41,109 nt of DNA from Clostridia bacterium (lineage in GTDB: Bacteria > Bacillota > Clostridia > Oscillospirales > Acutalibacteraceae), in NCBI GenBank assembly GCA_017423825.1, contig JAFPCP010000080.1, forward strand, positions 1-41,109. The letters run 5' to 3'. How positions within the stretch are numbered: the stretch's first letter is position 1; each line of letters starts with the position of its first letter. The notes beneath the pieces were generated by a model, which made no database searches, was not told where the DNA came from, and worked only from the letters and a program-made list of their open reading frames with translations. This document shows, one piece after another, positions 33,992-41,109 of this stretch. The position numbers and the translations under genes were made by a program.

Positions 33992-36496
33992 ATGTCTAAA
34001 CTGATAACGGTGGATTTAGATAAAGAGATGCGTAAACGGTTTTTGGAATATTCCGTTTCCGTGTTGGTGGCGCGCGCCCTGCCGGACGTGCGCGACGGTC
34101 TGAAACCGGTGCATCGCCGCATTCTTTACACGATGCACGAGGATGGGCTGACGCCCGACAAGGGTTATCGTAAATCGGCCACCACCGTGGGCGACGTGCT
34201 GGGCCATTATCATCCGCACGGCGACGCGTCGGTGTATGATGCGATGGTGCGTATGGCGCAGGATTTTTCGTTGCGCTATCCGTTGGTGGACGGACACGGC
34301 AACTTCGGTTCGATTGACGGACACCCCGCGGCGGCGTATCGGTATACCGAAGCACGCATGAGCAAGATGTCGGTGGACATGCTGGCGGATATCGAAAAAG
34401 AGACCGTTGATTTCATGCCGAACTTTGACGACACCACCAAAGAGCCGGAGGTGTTGCCTTCGCGGTTCCCGAACCTGCTGGTGAACGGCTCGGTGGGCAT
34501 TGCCGTGGGTATGGCGACCAACATCCCCCCGCACAACCTGTGCGAGGTAGTGGATGCGATTTGTGTGCTTTTGGATGATCCCGAGGCGGATTTGCCGGCG
34601 CTCATGGAGCATATTCAGGGGCCGGATTTCCCGACGGGCGGTATTATCATGGGGCGCGCCGGCATTCGGGCGGCCTATGCCACCGGTCGCGGGCGTATCA
34701 CGGTGCGTGCGCGGGCAGAAATTGAGGAACACGGCAATCGCAATCGCATTGTGATTAGTGAAATTCCGTATCAGGTGAATAAACTCAATCTGGTGAAATC
34801 CATCATCGATTTGGTGGATGAAAAGCGCATTGAAGGCATCAGCGACGTGGTAGACCATTCCAGCATGGAGGGCATGCGGGTGGTCATCGACCTGAAAAAG
34901 GATGCGGTGCCGCAGGTGGTGCTGAACCAACTGTATGCATACACCCAAATGCAGGTCACGTTTGGCGCGATTATGCTCGCGCTGGTCAATGGTGTGCCGC
35001 GGGTGCTGAATTTGAAGGAGATGCTGGAACAGTATATCCAGTTCCAGATGCAGGTCATCACCCGACGCACGATTTTCGATTTGCGCAAAGCCAAAGAGCG
35101 TGCGCACATCGTGGAAGCGCTTAAAACCGCCTCTGACCATATTGACGAAGTCATCCAGACCATCCGGCAGTCCAAAGACATCGCCACCGCCAAGGAGCGG
35201 CTGTGTGAACGCTTTGGGTTTGACGACGTGCAGGCGGATGCCATTGTGAAAATGCAGCTCGGCCGGTTGTCCGGCTTGGAGCGCCATAAGATTGAGGAAG
35301 AATTGGCGCAGTTGCAGGCCAAGATCGCAGAATATCAAGGGATTCTCGCTGACGAGCAAAAGGTGAAAGCCATCGTCAAAGACGAATGCCTGAAAATGCG
35401 GGATAAATACGGCGACGAGCGCCGTACGGAGATTTCGTTTGTGTCCGGCGAGGTGGATATCGAAGACCTTATTCCGGAAGAAGAATGCGTGCTCACGCTG
35501 ACGGATAAAGGCTATATCAAACGCCAATCCATGGATGAATATACCGTGCAACGGCGCGGCGGGCGCGGCATCAAGGGCCTCACCACGCGCGAAGAAGACG
35601 TTACCAAGACGATGTTTGTGTGTTCCAGCCACGATTACGTGATGTTCTTCACGAACATGGGGCGTGTGTATCGGCTGAAATGCTTTGAAATTCCGGAAGG
35701 AAGCCGCACGGCAAAGGGCATGAACGTTGTCAACCTCTTGCCGTTGCAGCCGGAAGAGACCATCAGTGCCATGATTCGCATGGAAGATGATGTGGAAGGG
35801 CGCTATTTGAGCATGATCACCCGCCACGGCATCATCAAACGCACTCGTTTGGGCGCTTATACCAACGTGCGTAAGAGCGGCCTCATCGCCATTGACCTGG
35901 ATGAAGGGGACGAGCTGGTGCGTGTGCAGATCACCGACGGAAGCCAGCAGCTGCTGGTCGCGACGCGGTTGGGTATGGCGATTCGCTTTGATGAGAACGA
36001 TGCGCGCGTGGTGGGGCGTACAGCCCGCGGCGTGAAGGCGCTGACGTTGGCCCCCGGCGATCAGGTGGTCGGCATGGAACTGTGCGACGATGAAAAGTTG
36101 TTGCTGACGGTGTCCGAGACCGGGTTTGGTCGATTGAGTGAGTTTAACGAATATCGCGTGCAGTCGCGTGGTGGTAAAGGCCTCACCAACTACCACATCG
36201 AAAAATACGGTGCGGTGGTCGGCATCGCTGCCGTTAACCCCGAGGACGACTTGATACTCATTTCCTCTGACGCTATTATTATCCGCATGCAAATGAACGA
36301 GATTCGGCAATGCAGCCGCACCTCCAAAGGCGTGAAGGTGATGAATTTTGGCAAAGCCGCAGCCGATACGGTGGTTGTGTCTATGGCCATCACCGAGCAC
36401 ATCGAGCCGGAGGAGACGACGGATTCTGTTGACGCAGAAGACACGTCTGTTGCCGCGCCGACGGCGGATGCCCCCGCCCAAAATGAGGCGGAATAA
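33992..36496 (+). CDS. gyrA: DNA gyrase subunit A
   Basis: About 834 residues. Catalytic core with [34 protein letters not shown], active-site Tyr in [11 protein letters not shown], and a C-terminal six-bladed domain with the GyrA box QRRGGRG. Acidic tail rich in Glu, Ala and Asp. ATG at 33992 chosen for GGAGGAG 12 bases upstream; an in-frame GTG at 33962 with weaker SD would add 10 residues. The QRDR position equal to E. coli Ser83 is Ala. Ends with a strong terminator. Confidence 0.98.
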   Translation: MSKLITVDLDKEMRKRFLEYSVSVLVARALPDVRDGLKPVHRRILYTMHEDGLTPDKGYRKSATTVGDVLGHYHPHGDASVYDAMVRMAQDFSLRYPLVDGHGNFGSIDGHPAAAYRYTEARMSKMSVDMLADIEKETVDFMPNFDDTTKEPEVLPSRFPNLLVNGSVGIAVGMATNIPPHNLCEVVDAICVLLDDPEADLPALMEHIQGPDFPTGGIIMGRAGIRAAYATGRGRITVRARAEIEEHGNRNRIVISEIPYQVNKLNLVKSIIDLVDEKRIEGISDVVDHSSMEGMRVVIDLKKDAVPQVVLNQLYAYTQMQVTFGAIMLALVNGVPRVLNLKEMLEQYIQFQMQVITRRTIFDLRKAKERAHIVEALKTASDHIDEVIQTIRQSKDIATAKERLCERFGFDDVQADAIVKMQLGRLSGLERHKIEEELAQLQAKIAEYQGILADEQKVKAIVKDECLKMRDKYGDERRTEISFVSGEVDIEDLIPEEECVLTLTDKGYIKRQSMDEYTVQRRGGRGIKGLTTREEDVTKTMFVCSSHDYVMFFTNMGRVYRLKCFEIPEGSRTAKGMNVVNLLPLQPEETISAMIRMEDDVEGRYLSMITRHGIIKRTRLGAYTNVRKSGLIAIDLDEGDELVRVQITDGSQQLLVATRLGMAIRFDENDARVVGRTARGVKALTLAPGDQVVGMELCDDEKLLLTVSETGFGRLSEFNEYRVQSRGGKGLTNYHIEKYGAVVGIAAVNPEDDLILISSDAIIIRMQMNEIRQCSRTSKGVKVMNFGKAAADTVVVSMAITEHIEPEETTDSVDAEDTSVAAPTADAPAQNEAE

Positions 36497-36505
36497 AGCC
36501 AAAAC

Positions 36506-36539
36506 GGAGCCGACCGGATGAAGGTATCCGGTCGGCTCC
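36506..36539 (+). terminator. Intrinsic terminator of gyrA
   Basis: Perfect 14-bp stem GGAGCCGACCGGAT / ATCCGGTCGGCTCC (36506-36519, 36526-36539) with GAAGGT loop, followed by a T-rich but broken tract. Confidence 0.85.
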
Positions 36540-36887
36540 TTACTTTGTTGCCGTTATACAAATTGTATAGCGCCTTTTGGTTGGATGGTGGAAAACTTTT
36601 TATCGAAAAAGGACGAATCCCCCCGATAAATCAAGGGTTTGCGGCATCAGATGTGGAAAAGGCCGTTGAAAATGTGAAATGTTTTAGCCTAAGTTTTTTC
36701 TAAAAGTAGAAAAAACGGGCAGTTTTTCACAATCCTGTGAAAAACCCTTGTTGAAAAGTGGAAAAATCGGTGGAAAACACATAATTTTTAACAAATTCCA
36801 CAAAACTACCAAAAAATCAGGAAAAGGCACGGATTTTTATGTGCAAAACGAGAGTAAAGGAATAACCCACGGAAGGGACTTTGGTGT
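36540..36887. other. gyrA-mnmG intergenic region with clustered DnaA-box-like sites
   Basis: 348 bp, AT-rich, no gene. DnaA-box-like 9-mers: TGTGGAAAA (36652-36660, 8 of 9), TTTTTCACA (36723-36731) and TGTGAAAAA (36736-36744), which both fit TTATNCACA at 8 of 9, and weaker GGTGGAAAA (36587-36595, 36769-36777) and AGTGGAAAA (36757-36765). No CTA-trio array is present. The mnmG promoter must lie here but no convincing pair was identified. Confidence 0.55.
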
Positions 36888-38783
36888 ATGAAATTCTTGG
36901 ATGCAGAATACGATGTGGTGGTTATCGGCGCCGGGCACGCGGGCATAGAGGCTGGTCTGGCATCGGCACGCCTCGGGTGTTCGACGGCGGTGTTTACAAT
37001 CAATCTGGATTGGATTGGAAACATGCCTTGCAACCCCTCTATCGGCGGCACCGCCAAGGGGCATTTGGTGCGTGAGGTGGACGCGCTGGGCGGCGAGATG
37101 GGACGCGCAGCGGACGCCAATCTGTTGCAAAGCCGCATGCTCAATCGAGGAAAGGGCCCCGCGGTGCATTCTTTGCGTGCCCAAATTGATCGGCGGGATT
37201 ATGCCGGGTATATGAAGCGTGTGTTGGAAACCACCCCTGGGTTGGACGTCAAACAAGGAGAAGTTGTGCAACTGACGCGGGCGGAGGACGCGCGGTTTTT
37301 GCTCACCACCCAATTAGAGGCACAATATCTGGCCAAAGCGGTTATTCTGGCGACCGGCACCTTTTTGAAAGGCCGCATTTTCGTAGGCGACGTGTCGTAT
37401 GAGGGCGGTCCGGACGGCATGTTTGCCGCGACTAGCTTATCTCGCTCGTTACAGGACATGGGTGTTTCTTTGCGCCGGTTCAAAACCGGCACACCCGCGC
37501 GCGTGTTGCGGTCGAGCGTGGATTTCACCACACTCGAACAGCAGGACGGGGAAGAGCCGGTGATCCCGTTCTCTTTTGAGACCACCGAGCCGTTGCAAAA
37601 CGTCTTGCCCTGTCACATCACTTGGACCGGCGAAGAAACCAAACAGGTCATTTTAGATAATTTGCATCGTTCGCCGTTGTATGGCGGGCGCATTGAAGGG
37701 GTTGGTCCGCGGTATTGCCCCAGCATAGAGGATAAAATCGTGCGGTTCGCGGACAAAGAGCGGCATCAGGTGTTTATCGAACCCTGCGGGCGCAAAACCG
37801 ATGAAATGTATTTACAAGGACTCAGTTCCAGCTTGCCGGTGGACGTGCAGCTGCGGTTTTTGCGCACCATCCCCGGCTTGGAGGGCGTAAAAGTCCTGCG
37901 CCCCGCCTATGCCATCGAATACGATTGCGTAGACCCCTTGCAGTTGGGCATGACGTTGGAGTTTTTGGATATCCCCGGTTTGTATGGTGCGGGGCAGTTC
38001 AACGGCAGTTCCGGATACGAAGAAGCTGCCGCCCAAGGGTTGGTGGCCGGCGCGAACGCCGCGCTGAAATTACAAGGTCGCCCGCCGCTGATTCTTGACC
38101 GGGCCTCCAGTTATATCGGCACGCTCATTGACGATTTGGTGACAAAAGGGTGTTCCGACCCTTATCGCATGATGACCAGCCGCAGCGAGTATCGACTCGC
38201 CTTGCGGCAGGATAACGCCGACAGCCGCCTGACGCCGATTGGTCGCGAGGTAGGGTTGGTGGACGACGCTCGCTGGGAGCGTTTTTGCCGCCGCCAAGCG
38301 GAGAAAACCGCCGAACGGCAACGATTGCACGACACGGTGTTGCCGCCGTCGGATGCTCTGAACGCTGTGTTAGAAGCGGCGGGCACCACGCCGGTGAGCA
38401 CCGGTGTGCGGATGGAGGATTTGTTGCGCCGTCCGCAGATAACCTACGCGGCGCTGGCGCCGGTGGACAAACAGCGCCCGGCGCTGGAACCGCTCGTGGC
38501 GGAGCAATTAGAGGTCGAGATTAAATACGAGGGATATATCCGCCGGGAACAGGCGCAAATTGACGAAATGCGTCGATTGGAGAACCGCTTGTTATCTCCG
38601 GACACGCCGTATGAGAGCATCGGCGGTCTGCGAAAAGAGGCGCAAGAGAAATTGGCAAAAATCCGCCCCCGCAGTATCGGGCAAGCCTCGCGCATCAGCG
38701 GGGTGAGTCCGGCGGACGTGTCGGTGCTGATTGTTTGGAGCAGCCAAAAGCAAGCAAAGAGAGGGGAGAACGCCGATGATTGA
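36888..38783 (+). CDS. mnmG: tRNA U34 carboxymethylaminomethyl synthase subunit MnmG
   Basis: 631 residues, usual length. FAD-binding [61 protein letters not shown] and [15 protein letters not shown] are all family signatures; the C-terminal helical MnmE-binding part contains [19 protein letters not shown]-dependent partner of MnmE. ATG with GGAAGGG about 10 bases upstream. Its stop overlaps the rsmG start by 8 bases. Confidence 0.98.
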   Translation: MKFLDAEYDVVVIGAGHAGIEAGLASARLGCSTAVFTINLDWIGNMPCNPSIGGTAKGHLVREVDALGGEMGRAADANLLQSRMLNRGKGPAVHSLRAQIDRRDYAGYMKRVLETTPGLDVKQGEVVQLTRAEDARFLLTTQLEAQYLAKAVILATGTFLKGRIFVGDVSYEGGPDGMFAATSLSRSLQDMGVSLRRFKTGTPARVLRSSVDFTTLEQQDGEEPVIPFSFETTEPLQNVLPCHITWTGEETKQVILDNLHRSPLYGGRIEGVGPRYCPSIEDKIVRFADKERHQVFIEPCGRKTDEMYLQGLSSSLPVDVQLRFLRTIPGLEGVKVLRPAYAIEYDCVDPLQLGMTLEFLDIPGLYGAGQFNGSSGYEEAAAQGLVAGANAALKLQGRPPLILDRASSYIGTLIDDLVTKGCSDPYRMMTSRSEYRLALRQDNADSRLTPIGREVGLVDDARWERFCRRQAEKTAERQRLHDTVLPPSDALNAVLEAAGTTPVSTGVRMEDLLRRPQITYAALAPVDKQRPALEPLVAEQLEVEIKYEGYIRREQAQIDEMRRLENRLLSPDTPYESIGGLRKEAQEKLAKIRPRSIGQASRISGVSPADVSVLIVWSSQKQAKRGENADD

Positions 38784-39504
38784 CCGTGCGCTGTTAGCCC
38801 GTTGTGTGGCTGCCTACAACATCGAGGTGACGGATGAGCTGTATGAGCGGCTGGACATTTATGCGCGGCTATTGGTGGAATGGAACGAAAAAATGAACCT
38901 CACGGCTATCACCGATCCGGTGGGAATAACGGTGAAGCATTTTGCTGACAGTTTGACGGCGGCGCCGTTGTTGCCGGCGGGTGCGTTTTCTTTGCTAGAC
39001 GTGGGCACCGGCGCGGGTTTTCCGGGGGTGCCGCTCGCTTTGTTGCGCGGCGATTGCCGCCTCACCTTGCTGGACAGCCTGCAAAAGCGGTTGACTTTCT
39101 TGCAAGCGGTATGTCAGGAAACGGGGGTGCCGGTGACGCTGATTCACGCGCGCGCCGAAGAGGGCGGCCGCCAAAAGCACCTGCGGGAGAAGTTTGACGT
39201 TGTGACAGCGCGCGCGGTGGCGGCTTTGCCGGTGCTGAGTGAGTATTGTTTGCCGTTTGCCAAGGTCGGCGGGCGCTTTTTGGCGCTCAAAGGGCCGGAC
39301 GCGGAGAAAGAACAGGCCGCCGCTGAAAGAGCGGTGAATTTATTGGGTGGTCGTGTGGCGCAAGTGGAATCGTTGCGCCTGCCGGCGACGGATGAGCCGG
39401 GCGTGGAGACCATGGAACGGCGGCTTGTGTGCATCGAGAAGGTTCGACACACCCCGCCGGCGTATCCGCGGCAATCGGCGAAGATTAGCAAACAGCCTTT
39501 ATAA
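38776..39504 (+). CDS. rsmG: 16S rRNA m7G527 methyltransferase RsmG
   Basis: 242 residues. [13 protein letters not shown], the SAM-binding [18 protein letters not shown] and the [12 protein letters not shown] motif mark RsmG (GidB). Loss of this enzyme gives low-level streptomycin resistance in other bacteria. ATG chosen with GAGAGGGGAG upstream. Overlaps mnmG by 8 bases, the usual arrangement. Confidence 0.97.
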   Translation: MIDRALLARCVAAYNIEVTDELYERLDIYARLLVEWNEKMNLTAITDPVGITVKHFADSLTAAPLLPAGAFSLLDVGTGAGFPGVPLALLRGDCRLTLLDSLQKRLTFLQAVCQETGVPVTLIHARAEEGGRQKHLREKFDVVTARAVAALPVLSEYCLPFAKVGGRFLALKGPDAEKEQAAAERAVNLLGGRVAQVESLRLPATDEPGVETMERRLVCIEKVRHTPPAYPRQSAKISKQPL

Positions 39505-39519
39505 AAGGATAAAACTGGC

Positions 39520-39539
39520 ATTTCCCGACAACGGAAAGT
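39520..39539. promoter_or_regulatory. Spaced inverted repeat TTTCC-N7-GGAAA
   Basis: ATTTCCCGACAACGGAAAGT lies just downstream of rsmG. The arms resemble the half sites of the Noc-binding sequence ATTTCCCGGGAAAT, but the spacing is wrong by several bases. Reported only as a possible degenerate site. Confidence 0.2.
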
Positions 39540-39614
39540 GACAGCCTTTTTCGGTGGCGTATGGTATGGTTTGTTTGTGGGACAAGCCTGCTCGCCGTTG
39601 GAAGAGGCTGTTTT

Positions 39615-39630
39615 TGTTTCACATGAAACA
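39615..39630. promoter_or_regulatory. parS-like centromere site
   Basis: TGTTTCACATGAAACA matches the B. subtilis parS consensus TGTTTCACGTGAAACA at 15 of 16 positions, the only change being in the central CG. Bound by ParB-family proteins. It ends 17 bases before the noc start and borders its SD (GGGAGG), so it could also affect noc expression. Confidence 0.85.
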
Positions 39631-39647
39631 ATTGGGAGGTGCGGACT

Positions 39648-40469
39648 ATGCGAAAAAGAAAACCCGCGTATGCGCAGCGGGGAACCGTGTGGATGATTCC
39701 CACCGGAGATATCCAGCCGAACCCTTGTCAACCGCGCAAGACGTTTCCGCTGGAAGGGCTGGTGGAATTGGCCCAAAGCATCAGCGAAAACGGTGTCTTG
39801 CAACCGCTCACTGTCACGCTTGAAAGTGGAAAACCGGTGCTGATAGCCGGAGAAAGGCGTCTGCGCGCAGCGCGGATAGCCGGATTGCGGGAGGTGCCGT
39901 GTGTGGATGTCACGGTGACCGACAGGCAGCGGCACGTGTTGGCGCTGGTGGAGAATTTGCAGCGGGAGGATATGAACTGCTTTGAGGTGGCAGAGGGCAT
40001 TCGGCAGCTGATACACACCTATGAACTCACCCAGTGCGAGGCGGCACAGCAGCTCGGCTATTCCCAGTCTGCGGTGGCAAACAAACTGCGGCTGTTGCGG
40101 TTGTCGCCGGAGGAACGGGTGCAGTTGTTGGATGCCGGACTGACAGAGCGTCATGCGCGGGCGCTGTTGCGCTTGGAGGAGACCGAACAGCGCAAGATAG
40201 CGCTGGCGCGTATCATCGAAGAATGTCTCACCGTCGCGCAAACCGAGCGGATGGTGGAGGATATGGTCAAGGGGCGGATTCGGCGCCGTCCCTCGACGCC
40301 GCTCGTCAAAGACGTGCGGGTGTTTTTTAACACCGTTAACCATGCGCTGGACATCATGCGGCGCGGCGGCATCCAGGCAGAAAGTCGGCGCCGGGAGGAT
40401 GGCGAATATATCGAGTATGTGGTGCGTATCCCGAAAGCCCCCGCGCTGGTTGGCGCAAATAGAACATAA
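39648..40469 (+). CDS. noc: ParB/Noc-family DNA-binding protein
   Basis: 273 residues. N-domain with IPTGDIQPNPCQPR, CTP-binding box GERRLRAARIAG and ENLQREDMNCFEVAEGI; HTH domain with TQCEAAQQLGYSQSAVANKL; C-terminal dimerisation segment. At the four residues I recall as deciding parS versus Noc-site binding it has Q140, K146, R151 and R168, close to the Noc set. The N-terminus is only about 17 residues, lacking both the Noc amphipathic helix and the GLGKGL-type ParA-contacting motif of ParB. ATG with GGGAGG upstream. No parA adjoins. Confidence 0.9.
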   Translation: MRKRKPAYAQRGTVWMIPTGDIQPNPCQPRKTFPLEGLVELAQSISENGVLQPLTVTLESGKPVLIAGERRLRAARIAGLREVPCVDVTVTDRQRHVLALVENLQREDMNCFEVAEGIRQLIHTYELTQCEAAQQLGYSQSAVANKLRLLRLSPEERVQLLDAGLTERHARALLRLEETEQRKIALARIIEECLTVAQTERMVEDMVKGRIRRRPSTPLVKDVRVFFNTVNHALDIMRRGGIQAESRRREDGEYIEYVVRIPKAPALVGANRT

Positions 40470-40505
40470 AACAAGGCGGCAACGAAAATCGTTGCCGCCT
40501 TGTTT
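40470..40505. terminator. Bidirectional terminator between noc and the DUF3048 gene
   Basis: Perfect 16-bp stem AACAAGGCGGCAACGA / TCGTTGCCGCCTTGTT (40470-40485, 40489-40504) with an AAA loop and flanking A and T runs. Confidence 0.9.
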
Positions 40506-40541
40506 GGCTGTTTGAAAAGGGGAGCCTTATCTGCGCCCGCT

Positions 40542-41109
40542 TTATTGCACGGTGGTGCGGGATTTCAGTGTGTCGCTGGTCAGGCAGATGTAGGTTTTTC
40601 CGGGGGCAACGGTCAGTTTGGTGGTGCCGTCGCTTTCAAAATAGGTTAATTGGTTGTTGGTGCGTTTCCATTTGATGGTGCGGCTGGTGCCGCCGGAAAC
40701 TAGCAGCCCGCTGCCGCTGTTGAGGTCAAAGTTATAGCGGCGCGGTTTGCCGTTCTTGTTCACCTCGTCTACGGTGCGGTGGTCAAACATTACGATAACG
40801 TTCTTCGCGGTGATGGTGCCGCCGGTGTAGGTGGTGTGGATGGCGGAATCCAGCGAGTTGCGATGCTTTTTATATAAACCGGTTGCGGCGTCGTAGGTGA
40901 AAGCCATGTCATACGCTTCGGAGATTTTGACTACCAAGGTGTTAGCCGTCGCGGTGCCAGCCTTTTCACCGAAGGAGAAGGGGGATGCGGTGTTGGTGGT
41001 GGTGGCGTAGCCTTTGCGCTTGACCGCGGGCAACACTTTTGCTTTGGTGAACGCTTTGCGGTTCCAGGAGAAGTTTTTGCTGTTTTTCAGAATGCTGTTG
41101 ACCTCAAAC
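40542..41109 (-). CDS. DUF3048 (YerB-like) protein, 5' end beyond window
   Basis: The C-terminal 188 residues are in view; the frame stays open to the window edge (FEVNSILKNSKNFSWNRKAF at the edge). Features of the DUF3048 C-terminal domain: NVIVMFDHRT, GSGLLVSGGTSRTIKWKR and a final APGKTYICLTSDT. Family members such as B. subtilis YerB are putative lipoproteins of unknown function. The in-frame GTG at 41036 is not needed as a start. Convergent with noc. Confidence 0.85.
   Translation of the reverse strand, partial: FEVNSILKNSKNFSWNRKAFTKAKVLPAVKRKGYATTTNTASPFSFGEKAGTATANTLVVKISEAYDMAFTYDAATGLYKKHRNSLDSAIHTTYTGGTITAKNVIVMFDHRTVDEVNKNGKPRRYNFDLNSGSGLLVSGGTSRTIKWKRTNNQLTYFESDGTTKLTVAPGKTYICLTSDTLKSRTTVQ

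Noticed and set aside
34016-36502. An 828-codon minus-strand frame opposite gyrA
   Set aside because: Antisense shadow of gyrA, low-information His/Arg-rich translation, no SD at its start.
39583-39616. Possible terminator after rsmG (AGCCT...AGGCT then a T run)
   Set aside because: The stem is only 5 bp with a long loop and the T run merges into the parS-like site, so it is too weak to list.
39144-40343. A 399-codon minus-strand frame opposite rsmG and noc
   Set aside because: Runs across the parS-like site and two well-supported genes; shadow frame.
1-41109. CRISPR arrays, tRNA or rRNA genes, insertion sequences, prophage or integration sites
   Set aside because: Reading through all gaps showed no spaced repeat array, no cloverleaf-like sequence, no transposase and no terminal inverted repeats with target duplications.

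Overview
The window reads as a chromosomal segment from a spore-forming, strictly anaerobic member of the Clostridia (Firmicutes). It looks closest to Oscillospirales/Ruminococcaceae-like genomes, but no taxonomic marker was searched. The evidence is the pair of sporulation genes spoIIP and gpr, an electron-bifurcating type [FeFe] hydrogenase operon, Firmicutes-type replication-origin genes (rpmH, dnaA, dnaN, yaaA-type S4 gene, recF, remB, gyrB, gyrA), strong AGGAGG Shine-Dalgarno (SD) sites and frequent TTG starts. I saw no transposase, prophage gene, CRISPR array, tRNA or rRNA.

Left arm, 1-7.6 kb (minus strand): one tightly packed operon of ten genes. It carries four hydrogenase subunits (NuoE-like, HndB-like, NuoF-like HydB, and HydA cut by the window edge). 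Inserted among them are a second hydrogenase-like iron-sulfur protein, two DRTGG-like proteins, a PHP-domain protein and two histidine-kinase-type ATPases that have no phosphoacceptor domain. A Rex-like operator lies upstream.

7.8-11.3 kb (minus): smpB, recR, ybaB and dnaX, with the SRP RNA gene and its strong promoter directly upstream of dnaX. 11.3-23 kb is a patchwork of short, mostly convergent or divergent units closed by intrinsic terminators: spoIIP plus a small membrane protein, mnmE, a transglutaminase-like lipoprotein, rpsT, gpr, a DUF1624-type membrane protein, rsmE-prmA, lepA and rplM-rpsI.

23-26 kb (minus): khpB(jag), yidC, yidD, rnpA, rpmH. From 26.4 kb all genes to 40.5 kb are on the plus strand: dnaA, oriC, dnaN, S4 gene, recF, remB, gyrB, a two-domain YcxB-like membrane protein, gyrA, mnmG, rsmG and a ParB/Noc-family gene. 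The replication origin is best placed between dnaA and dnaN, where DnaA boxes, a five-unit CTA run matching the DnaA-trio element and an AT-rich stretch follow one another. A second group of DnaA-box-like sequences lies between gyrA and mnmG. A near-perfect parS site sits just before the ParB/Noc gene. The right edge holds the 3' part of a DUF3048 (YerB-like) gene on the minus strand.

The most interesting points are the signalling-like module inside the hydrogenase operon, the stripped-down ParB/Noc protein with a parS-like site and no parA beside it, and the two DnaA-box regions.
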